Below, piece after piece: positions 48,590 through 58,992 of a stretch of 64,000 nt of DNA. This DNA comes from Agarophyton chilense. Lineage: Eukaryota; Rhodophyta; Florideophyceae; Gracilariales; Gracilariaceae. Numbering within the stretch: the stretch's first letter is position 1; every line of letters starts with the position of its first letter. Location: assembly GCA_030374765.1 (NCBI GenBank), contig JARGXX010000111.1, forward strand, positions 620,001 through 684,000, given 5' to 3'. The notes beneath the pieces were generated by a model. The model searched no databases, was not told where the DNA came from, and was given only the letters and a program-made list of their open reading frames with translations. The position numbers and the translations under genes were made by a program.

Positions 48590-49277
48590 AAGCATGCCTT
48601 CCAAGTCATGCAAATCACGGTGTGATAAGTCCAGTTCTGTAACTCGTAAATCCTCCAATGGCAGAAACAGCTTGGATACATATTTGTCAGATATATCACA
48701 GCAGTTAGCAGGTGATTATTGTGTAACCATTTTTGAGTTATCCGTACAGCCCGGACGCCTTTTATAAAGTCTTCTCGTCTCGTCAAACGATCGAAACTCT
48801 GAACTCCATCTTTAAGCAATTGTCGAGTATTATGATTGGTCCTCTTTTTCGGGATTCGAATGCAACTTTTAGCGACATTGGACAAAGGTTCTGTATTGTC
48901 CGCAAACAATTTGCCGCGAAAGTTGAATGCATATGGTCGGCTTTTGAGCTGATCTCGCTCAGTTTGTTTATGATCTCTTCGAGAGAACGAAAAGAAATCA
49001 CTGCCCTAACACCAGATAAGAGCGATGTGGTTTCTGCCGAAGGCGATCCACATTCGGCAAAGCTTCGCAAGACAGCTTCAATGCCCGCTCTGGAATTGAT
49101 ACTTTTCTCTTGAAAAGATTTCAGAAGCCGAGGGATCGACTTTTGAGGAATAAAATGAGTAGCTATTCCGGCATGAAGAACCGGGTCTCTCTTTAAGTGT
49201 GCTCCTGCGAGGAAAATGTACAACCCTAGACCGGGATCAAGTAGTCCATAGGGCTTCTGTACCACACACTTGTGCAA
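48590..49277 (-). pseudogene. 3-hydroxyisobutyryl-CoA hydrolase, C-terminal two-thirds
   Basis: This enzyme of the crotonase superfamily splits 3-hydroxyisobutyryl-CoA in valine breakdown. The main block reads GLGLYIFLAGAHLKRDPVLH and AGIATHFIPQKSIPRLL, then LEEIINKLSEI, STFAANCLRTIQNLCPMSLK and CLKMEFRVS, then, in another frame, RREDFIKGVRAV. These are the ordered landmarks of the family: AGIATHF, the Cys-rich PxSLK segment, the MEYR segment and the DFxEGVRAxxxD segment. The N-terminal part with the oxyanion-hole residues and the substrate-binding Glu/Asp is not seen upstream to 49400. At least one frame change lies near 48790. It is transcribed toward the left and sits just downstream of the dehydratase fossil. 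The gene is dead. Its localisation cannot be read because the N-terminus is missing. Confidence 0.8.
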
Positions 49278-49394
49278 GTTCCAATGTGAGATTGCGTATT
49301 ATTTGCTCTTTTTGCTACGGAATCTTGAGAATATGAGAAACAAAGGTGCGAGAATGACATGAGAATTTCAATGAGAAATGCAATCGAGTTTCAC

Positions 49395-50045
49395 AAGCTA
49401 GCCTTTTTTTCAACATTGGCGTAGCATATGGCAAAACATATATGGGCCAAAGTACATGTACATTACTAGTACAATGTGATTCCATGTCCCAAAGTCAAAA
49501 ATGCGAAGTTGAACTTGTTCGATAGAGAAGCAGAGTAAAGCCTTTGGGTTACGACGTAAGAGAGCGTCAAATAGTATATCAGCCATTCAGCTGTAATACC
49601 CAATGGATACAGCGCGAGAAAAAGAGAATACCGCATCCAGAACAAAACTTGCGGCACATGTCGAGTAATCGTAGCAATATAGAACGCGTATCGCATAAAG
49701 TCACCTATAATCCAAGAAACCAAGAGAAGATCTTTAATCACATGATCTTGAATATGAGCGATGCTGTTCACAACAAATACAAGAACAACAAACCGACCTT
49801 AACATCTGAACAAATGCAGTGGGAACCGTTCCATCAAGCCCCATCATGGCGTGGATTACTTCAAACCAGGCCAAAGATTGCGCGGTCATGACAAACGGTG
49901 CTGCAACTTCGTACATATTTGAATAGCTCGCTGCTGTTTTAGCGGGTAAAATTAGTTGAACAGCCGTGACTGCCCAAATGATTAACTGAACAAAGTTGTA
50001 GGCCAGTAAGTTTAAAGCCTTCCTTGCTATTTTAAGGTGAAACTG
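49395..50045 (-). pseudogene. Very-long-chain 3-hydroxyacyl-CoA dehydratase (PHS1/HACD family)
   Basis: This multi-pass ER membrane enzyme does the third step of the very-long-chain fatty acid elongation cycle. On the minus strand the order is LNLLAYNFVQLIIWAV (first membrane segment), VMTAQSLAWFEVIHAMMGLD, VPTAFVQMLR, then in a second frame VLVFVVNSIAHIQDHVIKD, LLVSWIIGDFMRYAFYI and WMRYSLFLALYPLGITAEW, and in a third frame a C-terminal end resembling YVFGP/MLRQ. The catalytic Tyr and Glu of the family (Tyr149 and Glu156 in yeast Phs1) are present as the Y and E of YPLGITAE. Two frame changes (near 49780 and 49490) and a stop near the end show it is dead. Nearly full length. No clear start codon is seen near 50045. 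Confidence 0.85.
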
Positions 50046-50050
50046 ATGTC

Positions 50051-51012
50051 ATGCGCAGAGGAGCGCGAAAACGGACGAGGACGACTGCTTGCTTTGTTTC
50101 ACAGGTTGGGAAAGCGGACCAAGAGAGATGTAACGAAGTGTTGACAGCAGCTTGGAAACGGGGCTCTGTCGCCGTGATGATTACCACGGCACTTCCTGAG
50201 CGCTCTTCATTGACAAGGTCTCGGCTCCTACCCTGAAAGATCAAGAGCTTGCCTCTCTTTCCAGCTCAAATGAATATGTCTTGGATAAAAATTTCAATTA
50301 CTGCAAGGAATCAGGAGTGTGGATGGATAGAGCTCGAGATGCAGATCTGTCGAAGGTTTCAGATTCTACTCTCTCCATTAGCGGAAAATTTCGAAAAGCA
50401 ATGCAAGCTGATCTCAAAAGGTCCCACAGAATTCATCCCCGAAGGCCAAACCGGGTTCTTTCTGTAAGTCAGAGGCAGACCTACAACCGTACCTGTAAAC
50501 CCTACCCACACCGAAGCTCGTCTACTTATGCGTGTTCGTCTTTCCTCACGACCGTTTTGTGGAATTGCTACAAGGTGACCGTCTCTACTGTTCACCATGG
50601 TGCTTTGCGCAACCTTTATTTGTCCAGCATTTCCAATTCGACGCGTACAACAAGTGCGGTTAACCGTGCGCGCTAAGGTTAGAGCGAAAAAGATTCGTGC
50701 CAATGAGAACCGAAATGCTCATCGAGATACTATGAGACAGCGCGACGTTCCGAAAGGGTACCTTAATTGACCAGGAGCAGGAATTCATCCAGAAGGTTCA
50801 GGCGAACGTGGGGACGAGAAGCGTGAAGTAAGAGCGAACTATATTTCTGGCAAAACCGTATCGATTGAAGCCCTCTTCCAATACACTGGGTTGCTTTCCG
50901 GCGGAGAGCGTGACATTATAATTGATAGATTACGGCCTCTGTGGTTAGAAAGAGCTGAGTACGAGGTTTTTGGTAGGAAAGTGAGCCTTAACATGGATAA
51001 GAGGTTCTTATA
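50051..51012 (+). pseudogene. Coding-like tract before the ligase fossil, unknown
   Basis: Two plus-strand frames are unusually open here. One reads LKDQELASLSSSNEYVLDK and ISGKFRKAMQADLKRSHRIH (about 50230-50460). The other reads LISKGPTEFIPEGQTGFFL, then VRLTVRAKVRAKKIRANENR and TVSIEALFQYTGLLSGGERD (about 50400-51012). Composition is protein-like, and the part ending at 51012 could be a decayed N-terminal extension of the ligase or a separate gene. I recognise no family. Confidence 0.25.
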
Positions 51013-51014
51013 AA

Positions 51015-53303
51015 ACAAGCAACACGATTATCGAGGAGATAAAGCTTTGCGATGATATGTATTACGCGGATGAGCCAAAACTCGCATCTCTGACGAAGAG
51101 TACGATGAACTTGTTCTTCACCTTTTGGAGCTCGAGAGATGTTTTCCGGGACTCATTCATGATGATTTTCGAAGCCAGACAGTTTGTCATGGCGCAGTTG
51201 ACCGCCCGGACAATTCTTGCTCTTGAGAACGAGTTTCTCGAAGTTGGTTATGTTGGTGCCCAAGACTCATTTGTTGCCACGGTTACAGTAGCAGTGAAGG
51301 GCTTCGAACAGCATAGTCATAGCGTGATAATGATTTCTCTGAACAATGCATACTCACATGCAGATTTGACTGCCTTCGTCAATCGAGCGTTAGCAGCGGA
51401 ATCTGAGAGGTCGATGGAGATAAGAATTGACTGCGTCGTATTATCTCTCGAATACCAAGATCATGAGCTTTGTCGAGCATTGACGCGAGGAACTGGAAGA
51501 GTTGGTGATGAAGTAACTGATAATGTCAGAGAGTCTCTCGTGGGAAGCGGAAAAGTGGATAGGATTCCTCAACCCAATGTGCCTGACGTTTTAATAGTTC
51601 GCGGCGAAGTATAAACACCAAATCAAGACTTTGATGAAGTGAATGCTTCTCTTGAAAACCCATACAGCAGTCCACGAAACGCGGGCGCTGGAGCCCTTCA
51701 ACATAAGAATCCACATAAGAATCCACATAAGAATCCACATAAGAATCCACATAAGAATCCACGTGAAGGAAAGGCAAGGCGGTTCCGTTTTATTGCGTAT
51801 GAATGTCTAACAAGAAAACTGATGAGGCGAAAACACCAGAAGACCACCAGGTCACGGCCGTCGTGCGCGAAACGCGCAACACCCAACATCTTGGCTATTC
51901 ATTCCAAAAGCCTGTCCAAGCTGGCAGAATAGGGGTTTGGGGAAATGGCTAGGTACGAAACATGTGCTGCCTTAAGTGAGTCGCAAGCTTTTGCAATTCG
52001 AGTTGAAGAAGATTGGCCTGACTTGCCAATGGGGATTGATGGAATCGTTTTCAAGTTTAACAATTCCCGCCCCCCCGAAATTGTAGGCCATACCGCTTGC
52101 GCACCAAGGGCTGCGATCGCTTATAAGTTTGCTACTCAATCCAGAGTCCCAAGCCTTAATGATGTGGTTATGCAAGTTTCAGGAGGGGGACTTATGACTC
52201 CAGTTGCCGTTCTTCAACCTGTTCGAATAACTGAAACATTGATGTCTAGATTACATCCTCATAATTTGGATGAGGTGAAGAGGTGGGGCGTAGCAATTGG
52301 GGATTTGGTTCGAATGGAACCGGGAGGTGACGTCATTCCGAAAGTGCTTCAAGTTGAAAAGCGTCTTGATGATCCCGCCCGGAAGGAAGTCACGCCCCCT
52401 TCTCAATATCTGTCATGTGGCACAGACCTTAAACACGTTCGAGCGCCAAGTACAGCAGTTTCTCTCATTGGATGCACGAATGATGTGAGCTGTAACTCAA
52501 AAACCCTTGGGAGGCTGATATACTTATGTGCTGGAGATGCGATGGCCATTAGAGGCCTCGGCAAGAAGACCTCCGAAAAGCTTGTAGAGTCTGCAGTCGT
52601 CGTCCTTGTAGCAGACTTGTTCAGACTGACCCTTGATGATCTTCTTAATCTTGACAGTTTTGTACTGAAGAGCGCTTCACAGTTGTCGGAGAACATTCAA
52701 GAGGCGTCGTCGTCTAGAAGCTTTGCTAGACTCGTGCTTGGACTAGAACTCCCTGTGGTAGGCCGCATAGAAGCGAAGAGTCTCGCTCAGAAGATGGAAT
52801 CTCTGTCGTATCCGATCAAAACAACTGAGAGCGAATACGCAATAGAAACATTCATTACAATCTCTAACTTTGCCGAGAGAACAGCAGAAGGTCTTTGCAA
52901 ACATCCAAAAAAACAGCGAACCCTGGATGAGCTCAGAGCCATTGAAAAGTTAGGAAGTCCAATTCAGATCGTTGATGAAGGCGAGTAGGAACCTTTGGAA
53001 AGTACCACGATTGCAACTGTGGCAGACTGTAATTTCGTTTTCTCTGGAAAGTTTGTTCAAGTCAGCCACCGAAAGGCCATGCAATGGATTTGAAGGTCTG
53101 GAGGATTCATAAGAAGTTCCGTAACACACAATACGTACTACGTCATTTATGGATTGGAACCAGGTCAGAAGCTTGCTAAGGCGCAAAGAAGTATCGTTCA
53201 AATCGTCCCAGAAGCAGAGTTCTTCTCTGTATTTCAAGTGAATCTTGCAGAGCAAGAACAACTTTCTACAGAACCGAAAGATACAGATAAGAGAGTTGAA
53301 TAA
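51015..53303 (+). pseudogene. NAD+-dependent (bacterial-type) DNA ligase, full length but dead
   Basis: LigA-type ligases seal nicks using NAD+. In order: the NAD-binding Ia region (KLCDDMYYADEPK, then ISDEEYDELVLHLLELERCF in another frame), the adenylation domain (EIRIDCVV where the family has KxDG, TRGTGRVGDEVTDNVRE, VRGEV, SSPRNAGAGAL, MGIDGIVFKFN), motif V (PRAAIAYKF), the OB fold (LMTPVAVLQPV, GDLVRMEPGGDVIPKVLQV), a zinc-finger remnant with three of four Cys, the HhH domain (AMAIRGLGKKTSEKLVES, LARLVLGLELPVVGR-like) and a BRCT domain (NFVFSGKFVQVSHRKAM, GLEPGQKLAKAQ). The nucleotidyl-accepting Lys is Arg, so it could not be active. About four in-frame stops and one frame change near the start are present, all in an otherwise single frame. 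Total length of about 760 codons fits the family. NAD+ ligases are unusual in eukaryotic nuclei; a plastid, bacterial or viral source cannot be told apart here. Confidence 0.93.
51702..51761 (+). repeat. Five perfect 12-bp units inside the ligase fossil
   Basis: The unit CATAAGAATCCA is repeated five times without change, in frame, encoding His-Lys-Asn-Pro each time. It lies just after the conserved NPRNAAAGSLRQ-like motif, where normal ligases have a single such tetrapeptide. The units are identical while the rest of the gene has drifted, so the expansion is recent. Confidence 0.9.
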
Positions 53304-53833
53304 GTTGTACTCGAAGTTATCAGTTTCGTTAGAATCGCAAAAATACACAACACAGCATTGAGCATAGTCTTCGCTAGAAGAGACACAAGACTTCAACCCA
53401 ACGACGAACCACATCTTCTTCTGAACAATCTGAAATAGAAAAAAGATCATACCTCTTCTGCACTTGAAAGTCTTCGAGAATAGTATAGTGGAACTTAATA
53501 TGCGATTCCTTGCATATTACCACAAATCTCGCCTTGATCAGAACCGTGTTCCATTCACAGTATACAAAGCACTCTACACTTGGGCGTTTGCCGTATTCAA
53601 CGATACGTCATGTATCGCTGCACTCATAGATTGGTGCACTATGTTCTCATAGAGGACAGTGGGGGTCGGAAACAGTGATGGAATGCGCCGAAACAGTGTG
53701 CACAGACGACATGGTGGTGGTGCCGGCGGCGGTGCGGTGGCGGAGGGGGGATAAGGAACACTCGGAGGACGGAAAAGGGCTGTGGGGGGGGGGGAGGGAG
53801 CAAAGGCGACGGTAGTGCTGATACTATGGCAAA
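53304..53833. other. No supported gene; G-rich stretch
   Basis: No gene seen. From 53712 to 53801 the plus strand is very G-rich, with GGTGGTGG repeats and a run of about eleven G near 53783-53793, compatible with quadruplex formation. Confidence 0.5.
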
Positions 53834-54319
53834 ATGACTGAAACAAAAACACACGTTGCGCATCTGCGCGCTCACAACAGCCCATCCAGCGCACCTCTCA
53901 CCGGCGCTCGCACTGGCGCTCTCAACGCGCCAAAGAGCTCATCCACCTTGTACAAAACATGCATCCCCTCCACAACGCGTCCAATGTTAGGACTCCAAAC
54001 GCAACATACCAACCATCCAAGTAGCGAATATGTCCCCGCCGCGTTATCACAAGAAATGACTATCCACATGCCCACAGCTGACCACCATCGCCACCAACCC
54101 GGGCCGCAAATGCGACACTCAAACTCCTCAACCTCCAGACAGCCTTCCCCAGTGGCCACCCGTCCATACGAATCACCGCTTCGTAGCGTATCGCAAAGCT
54201 GTAAGATGATAGTTGAACATTCATCGCTATCCGGTGAGGATAGGCAGCTACTTCAAAAATGGCTTTACGGCTCGATCACAAATGGGTCTACGTCCCCAAG
54301 GGCGTTTTTGCAAGTTTAG
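53834..54319 (+). CDS. Open frame for a Ser/Thr/Pro/His-rich protein, unknown
   Basis: An ATG-started frame of 161 codons, rich in Ser, Thr, Pro and His, without membrane segments. It ends with a more structured stretch (MIVEHSSLSGEDRQLLQKWL). It could be the disordered N-terminal part of a regulatory protein, with the remainder broken or spliced, but base composition alone might also give this frame. Confidence 0.3.
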   Translation: MTETKTHVAHLRAHNSPSSAPLTGARTGALNAPKSSSTLYKTCIPSTTRPMLGLQTQHTNHPSSEYVPAALSQEMTIHMPTADHHRHQPGPQMRHSNSSTSRQPSPVATRPYESPLRSVSQSCKMIVEHSSLSGEDRQLLQKWLYGSITNGSTSPRAFLQV

Positions 54320-55475
54320 CTGTTGCACGTGCACGATTGTTCGACGGTTGTCGCGGCGCGTGTGGGATGTGTGGTGGCAACCGCGGCCAGTAGCAGGGCG
54401 TCTCCCCACTGCCCGGCAGCACGTGGGACACCGTCACTGTCGCAGTGGCAGCACACGGCCACGAAAAACGAGCGTTTGGTGCTCACGTCATGACAATGCA
54501 TCATGAGCTGGTGGTGATGCTGCCGGTTTGGAGAGACGCAAGTGGAAGGAGCAGATGGCCAGAAAACATGCAATGATGGCCGTGCAGTATCAAAACCAGC
54601 AACGCCGTCGCTAATCTGGAGTTCAAGTTTCGGAAATGTAACGAATTGGAATGCTTGCAACGTCAATAGCTACGGATGTTTCAAATCATTGGAGGCAGAT
54701 TGCAGAAATACACCGAGTATAGAGCTTTTCCTAAGATAAAGGTGGAGGAGAACATGGAATTGATAGCCAAACTGGAAAAACATTCTTGAAAAGACAGAGG
54801 CTTTTCGTTCACAGCATTCCAGAACTCTGCATTTTCTTTCGACATATAATGACCTTAGCTACGCCAACGATGAAATAGAGCAAGTAAGCTTTGGTGCAAT
54901 CCAAGCGCGGTGCAAGGTCAGCGCGCTGTTCGGTGATTTTTCGTCTCCAAAGTGGACTCTCTTTCTCTGTCGCAGCACGTGATGCTCGCGGCCTGCAGGC
55001 GCGTATATTCCGCTGCCGGTGATACATCAATGGCAATTGCTCTATCTACAACAATGCGCATGCTCTTCGTCAGCGTTAAGTGGGTGCTCCGTGAGGGCAA
55101 GGATCATTACAATAAATATTCAGCGTAAGATAGAAATTTTTTCAAGATTGGAAAGTGACAGAACCGAGGCGTGTACCTAGCTTTAGTTTTGGCATTACCA
55201 AACGAAGCAATTAATAGATCTTCTTCACGAAACGACTCAACACCTTCCATCTTTAGATGATATGCTTAACTCCCTTAACAGAATCAATTTTCGATCACCT
55301 CTTTCGTCGGATTGCAACTCAAGGAGCTTCTCCACTTCCTTTTGTTTAGTTACATCCACTTCGGTCTACATGTGAAAACTTCGGCGATCTTCATAAGTGT
55401 CTGTGACAGTATCGACGTGGTATTGCCCTTGATATTTTGGTCGGTATCGGATACCGTTCTTAGTCCCAGCTGGTG
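54320..55475. other. No supported gene
   Basis: Short open frames only. Nothing recognised on either strand. Confidence 0.45.
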
Positions 55476-56345
55476 TCATGAAAAACTGGTTTCCTCCAGT
55501 TTGTTTCGAAATTTTATTGTTGGAGGCCGTACTGCTAGAGAACGACTGGGCATCTTTTTTCTCATGATATCGACACCGTGCGTTTCTTTGACTGTTGCTT
55601 TATGTCTCGCGCGATATCGTCGAACTTTCTCTACATTTTTCCAGCGCTTTTCAATTTGAAGATAAGCGTCTGTACAGTATATTGTTTTTGATGTTCTCGG
55701 GAGAATCAACTGAGCTCGATCACATTTTCCGCTGGCGGAACGAGCATTTGATCCATCGACGCACAGGTAGTGCATGTGCTCTTTAAAACATCTGTTCTCT
55801 GGAGTGTCCTGGATTTCAATATATGAGATTACGTTCACATCTGACGGAACCAAATCACGCACCACTCGCACTACGTTTTGGTCACCAATCTGATAACGGG
55901 ATTGCTTTTCTCTCGTGACAATTGCACTGGAATGACCACTCTCTCGATTGACAGGTTTTTTACATACACTTCATGCAACGCTACCTTCCAAATCCCTGTC
56001 GGTTGCATACTTTTCTTTGATGGAAGCAACAGGTGATGTTCCACAGATGACATGAATCAGGAGTTCGCATGCCAGACATTGGTGATTTGGATCGGATCCA
56101 ATCAGAGCACGTGCTACCCGACAGTTCTTATGTTCCTTTTCAACGCAGAAGTATCTCTTTTTCATTAATGAAAGACCAAGAATACCATCAACAGTAACAA
56201 AGAGATTTGCCTTCGGCGTGAACTTGCACCGTTCCACTTCAGAGTGGTGCAAGGTATGTGGAAGTTCCCCAGTCACGCTTTTATTCTGTACTCGACACAC
56301 CCACTTCCCGGAGAGCACACATTTCGCGTAACTTCGAATGTCCAA
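55476..56345 (-). pseudogene. Decayed coding tract with a Cys-rich motif, unknown
   Basis: On the minus strand, 56345-55971 encodes a protein-like stretch with Cys and His in a zinc-ligand-like pattern (FCVEKEHKNCRVARAL, then NHQCLACELLIHVICG). A second block, 55871-55476, in another frame, contains SDVNVISYIEIQDTPENR, then KEHMHYLCVDGSNA and a Lys/Arg-rich segment. The two look like parts of one protein separated by a frame change. A zinc-ribbon-bearing transposase is possible, but no DDE motif is seen. Confidence 0.35.
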
Positions 56346-57117
56346 TGGCTGCCATTTTTTCGCGTAACTTCAAGCCGATATTAGCCAGTCATATCTTTTA
56401 TAATGACACGTGGTGCTAATTATGGTCATTACATCCATTTGAACATCTCCCCGGCCAGTTCACTATAGATACGGCTCCATCTGTGACAATCAGACTCCCA
56501 AAGCCTACTGTGCATGTCATGTGTGGGCTCCATACTGTGGAGGCGAATTGGCGGCGCACAGGAAGTGGCGCAACAGACGAAACTGCGGAAGGCTTAGAAA
56601 CAGTGCTCACTATTTGATGCATTTCTAGCGCTGCTGCACCAGCCACCATTCCAAGCCCATCCTTCTTGACTCCCTTGACGTCACGCCTTCCCTTACAAAC
56701 TCTGTCTCTCAACCAGCCCCTCCTCGCTGGGCGCGACGTGGCGCGACGTGGCGCGACGTGGGCGACGTGAACATGTGGCTGATGATGGCACGGCAACAGA
56801 CTGGGAGAATGCTCTTCTGTTTTTCACGTCATGCCGCTTCGGCTAGGAACTCGTTCTTCCATTCTCAGTGTCTGCCTGCGCACTATGACGTTCTCGCTGT
56901 GGGGAAGATGCCAGAGTGCCCACGACGTAGATCCATATGATGTGGGCACTGTTTGCGAAAAGAAAGGTATGCAGAAAAAAGTTCTTCCGTGAAGATTGCT
57001 TTCTCGACCGGAATTACAGGCAAAACAACTTTGAATGACTAGGTGTTTAAAACCTACTGGAGTAGATCTGTGCTGCAATCGATAACCAATTTCAGAGAAT
57101 TGTGAATTGTGGGACCT
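56346..57117. other. No supported gene
   Basis: No supported gene. It contains a short GC-rich tandem repeat at 56731-56760. Confidence 0.45.
56731..56760. repeat. 10-bp tandem repeat
   Basis: Three perfect units of GCGCGACGTG, followed by a partial fourth (GGCGACGTGA). Confidence 0.85.
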
Positions 57118-58562
57118 TTACGGAAACATTGGAAACACTGAATTCAATCGGAAGTTCAATAAAACAAACTGTGTCTTCAGTGTAGAAGAGAATTGAGTAC
57201 TCGAAACCTTAACACCTTTCTGTGCGACACATAGCTGCGGCACCCAGCCAGTGTTCACCGAATGAAGTATCACCTCTTTCGCCTTCTCAACACACTGTTT
57301 ACGGCTCTTTATATTATTTCCTACTTGCAACAATCTAGCCAGCTCTCTACGTTCGTATGCTAATAGAGCTACACTCGCTCACCGCTCGCGGCTAAACAAA
57401 AGGAATACTACTTGAAACACCAACATTTCTAAGGATTTATTGTAAAGCTTCATTAATTGTAATCCCATGCAAAGCCCATGCGAGCGCCTAAGTCTAGCTA
57501 GCCCTATCCAAACCGACCATGTAGAGGCGTCTTGGATTGTTTCACTCGGAAATAAAATTACCTACGCATTCGCTCGGTAATAAAACATTTAAGAAGAATC
57601 CAACTAACGCATGACACCTACTAGACACTTCAGAGAGCAAAAGTACTGTCCTTCGATGTGCGCTTCGCCAAGACTCGCTGTCCGCAGAGGTTATGCATCG
57701 ACGCCCGGCAAAGTTGACTGTTATGAGCGGATGGGCCGGGCAAGGAGCAGGCTTGGAGTGCACAAATGTTGTTTGACGCCGTTCTGCACTTTTTTGAGCG
57801 TCTCTGAGCCACCACTCGTTCATGATTTTGGTATAATCTAGCAAGCCGTTTCTTTTTCTTTTCAAACAATGGTGTAATCTCAACTTCTTCGTCATTGTTG
57901 ACGTTGTATGAGTTGTGCTTGCTTCCAACGATTTTGCTTCCTTCACTCTCTCCTACGCGGAACATCACGGTAACCTCGCTGTCTTCATCTCTTTCATTGA
58001 AAGTATCTGAATCATTCATGGCATCACAATCAAGTTCACTAGCAGCGAAAATGTTGTGCGACATACCATTTAGCCGAGACGCCAACGAAGTTCTTTGCTT
58101 GTATAATATACTCAAATGAGTCTCGTCGTTTTGTGACGAATTTCTATGAAGGTGACGCTTCTTCATAGCGCTGGCGAAGCAGAATTTCTTGCAACCCCCT
58201 CTTGGTCTGCGTCACAGATGTTATCATCATCTCCATCGCCCGCAGTGTTGCCCTTCCCTTCACATTTGCCCCTATTCCTAGGATGAACCCAAGCTTTTGG
58301 AGCCTTTTATATTTCTTGTCGGTCTTAAAGACCTCTTGGAGAAACATATCTGCCGCCCAATAATCTTCTGCCATTTGCATGAAGCTCAAAGTCGCATTCA
58401 GATTTCTTTGAACCGCCTGCAAATGAATATGGAAACGATTCTCTGCCTCGTCGTACCTAAGAAATCCTTTCTTAATGCTTCAAGTGTTCTCAAAAGATCC
58501 CGTATAAAGCGTTTTGTGGATTCTCAAGCGGATACGACGACCCCTATCTTTCGATGCCATGA
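57118..58562 (-). pseudogene. Decayed coding locus, helical protein of unknown family
   Basis: On the minus strand, from an ATG near 58560, a frame reads MASKDRGRRIRLRIHKTL, a stop, then LQAVQRNLNATLSFMQMAED, FLQEVFKTDKKYKRLQKL and MEMMITSVTQTKRGLQEILL to about 58144. It is strongly helical and amphipathic, reminiscent of membrane-curving BAR-like coiled coils, though I cannot confirm that. A second frame continues at 58166-57630 with an acidic linker (SDTFNERDEDSEVTVMF) and a basic segment. A third piece at 57333-57118 reads VEKAKEVILHSVNTGWVPQL. One stop and one or two frame changes are visible. Function unknown. Confidence 0.35.
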
Positions 58563-58992
58563 TGTATGGGGGACTGTACGCCACATTCTTCCATTCCGCA
58601 TTTGCCTGATTTAAAATATCCGCCGCTGAGCGTTGACTGCCTTCTCCGTTCTAACGGCGACGAAGCGAGGCACAGGGGTACACCAAGACGGCCGACTCTT
58701 TGTGGATGCGGACCTCGGCGGGCAACACTTGATTTCTAATATTTGCATTTTGATCCTGACGCAGCGGTGTCATTGTGGAAAGAATACAAAAAACGCAATG
58801 AAGAACGATAAAGAGACACGAAGGAGCCAAATAGACCAAAGAAGAACGCCAAGCTAAGGGGAAAGCCAATTGCAGCCGTGCACCGTCCCAAGAGCAAAGC
58901 GAGAGTTATTACACGAGCTTCGCTCCCTCACCAAGAAGAAAGAAAAGTATCAGCTTGGGCGGGAACGGTGATTTTATCGAATTAGAAGTGAA
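58563..58992. other. No supported gene
   Basis: Spacer between two divergently arranged unassigned loci. Nothing recognised. Confidence 0.4.

Noticed and set aside
51702-51761. CRISPR-like array
   Set aside because: The units are contiguous 12-mers with no spacers and lie inside a coding fossil. No other candidate array with spacers exists in the window.
51015-53303. Alternative genetic code explaining the in-frame stops of the ligase and CbbY-like genes
   Set aside because: All three stop codons occur, and they fall at positions where the families have different residues (Tyr-like, Trp-like, Glu-like, Lys-like). The ligase active-site Lys is also changed. Decay explains this better than reassignment.
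51015-53303. Bacterial contaminant contig
   Set aside because: The ligase is flanked by a eukaryotic ER dehydratase fossil, LTR elements, pogo-type transposons and, further left, a proteasome gene with a spliceosomal intron.
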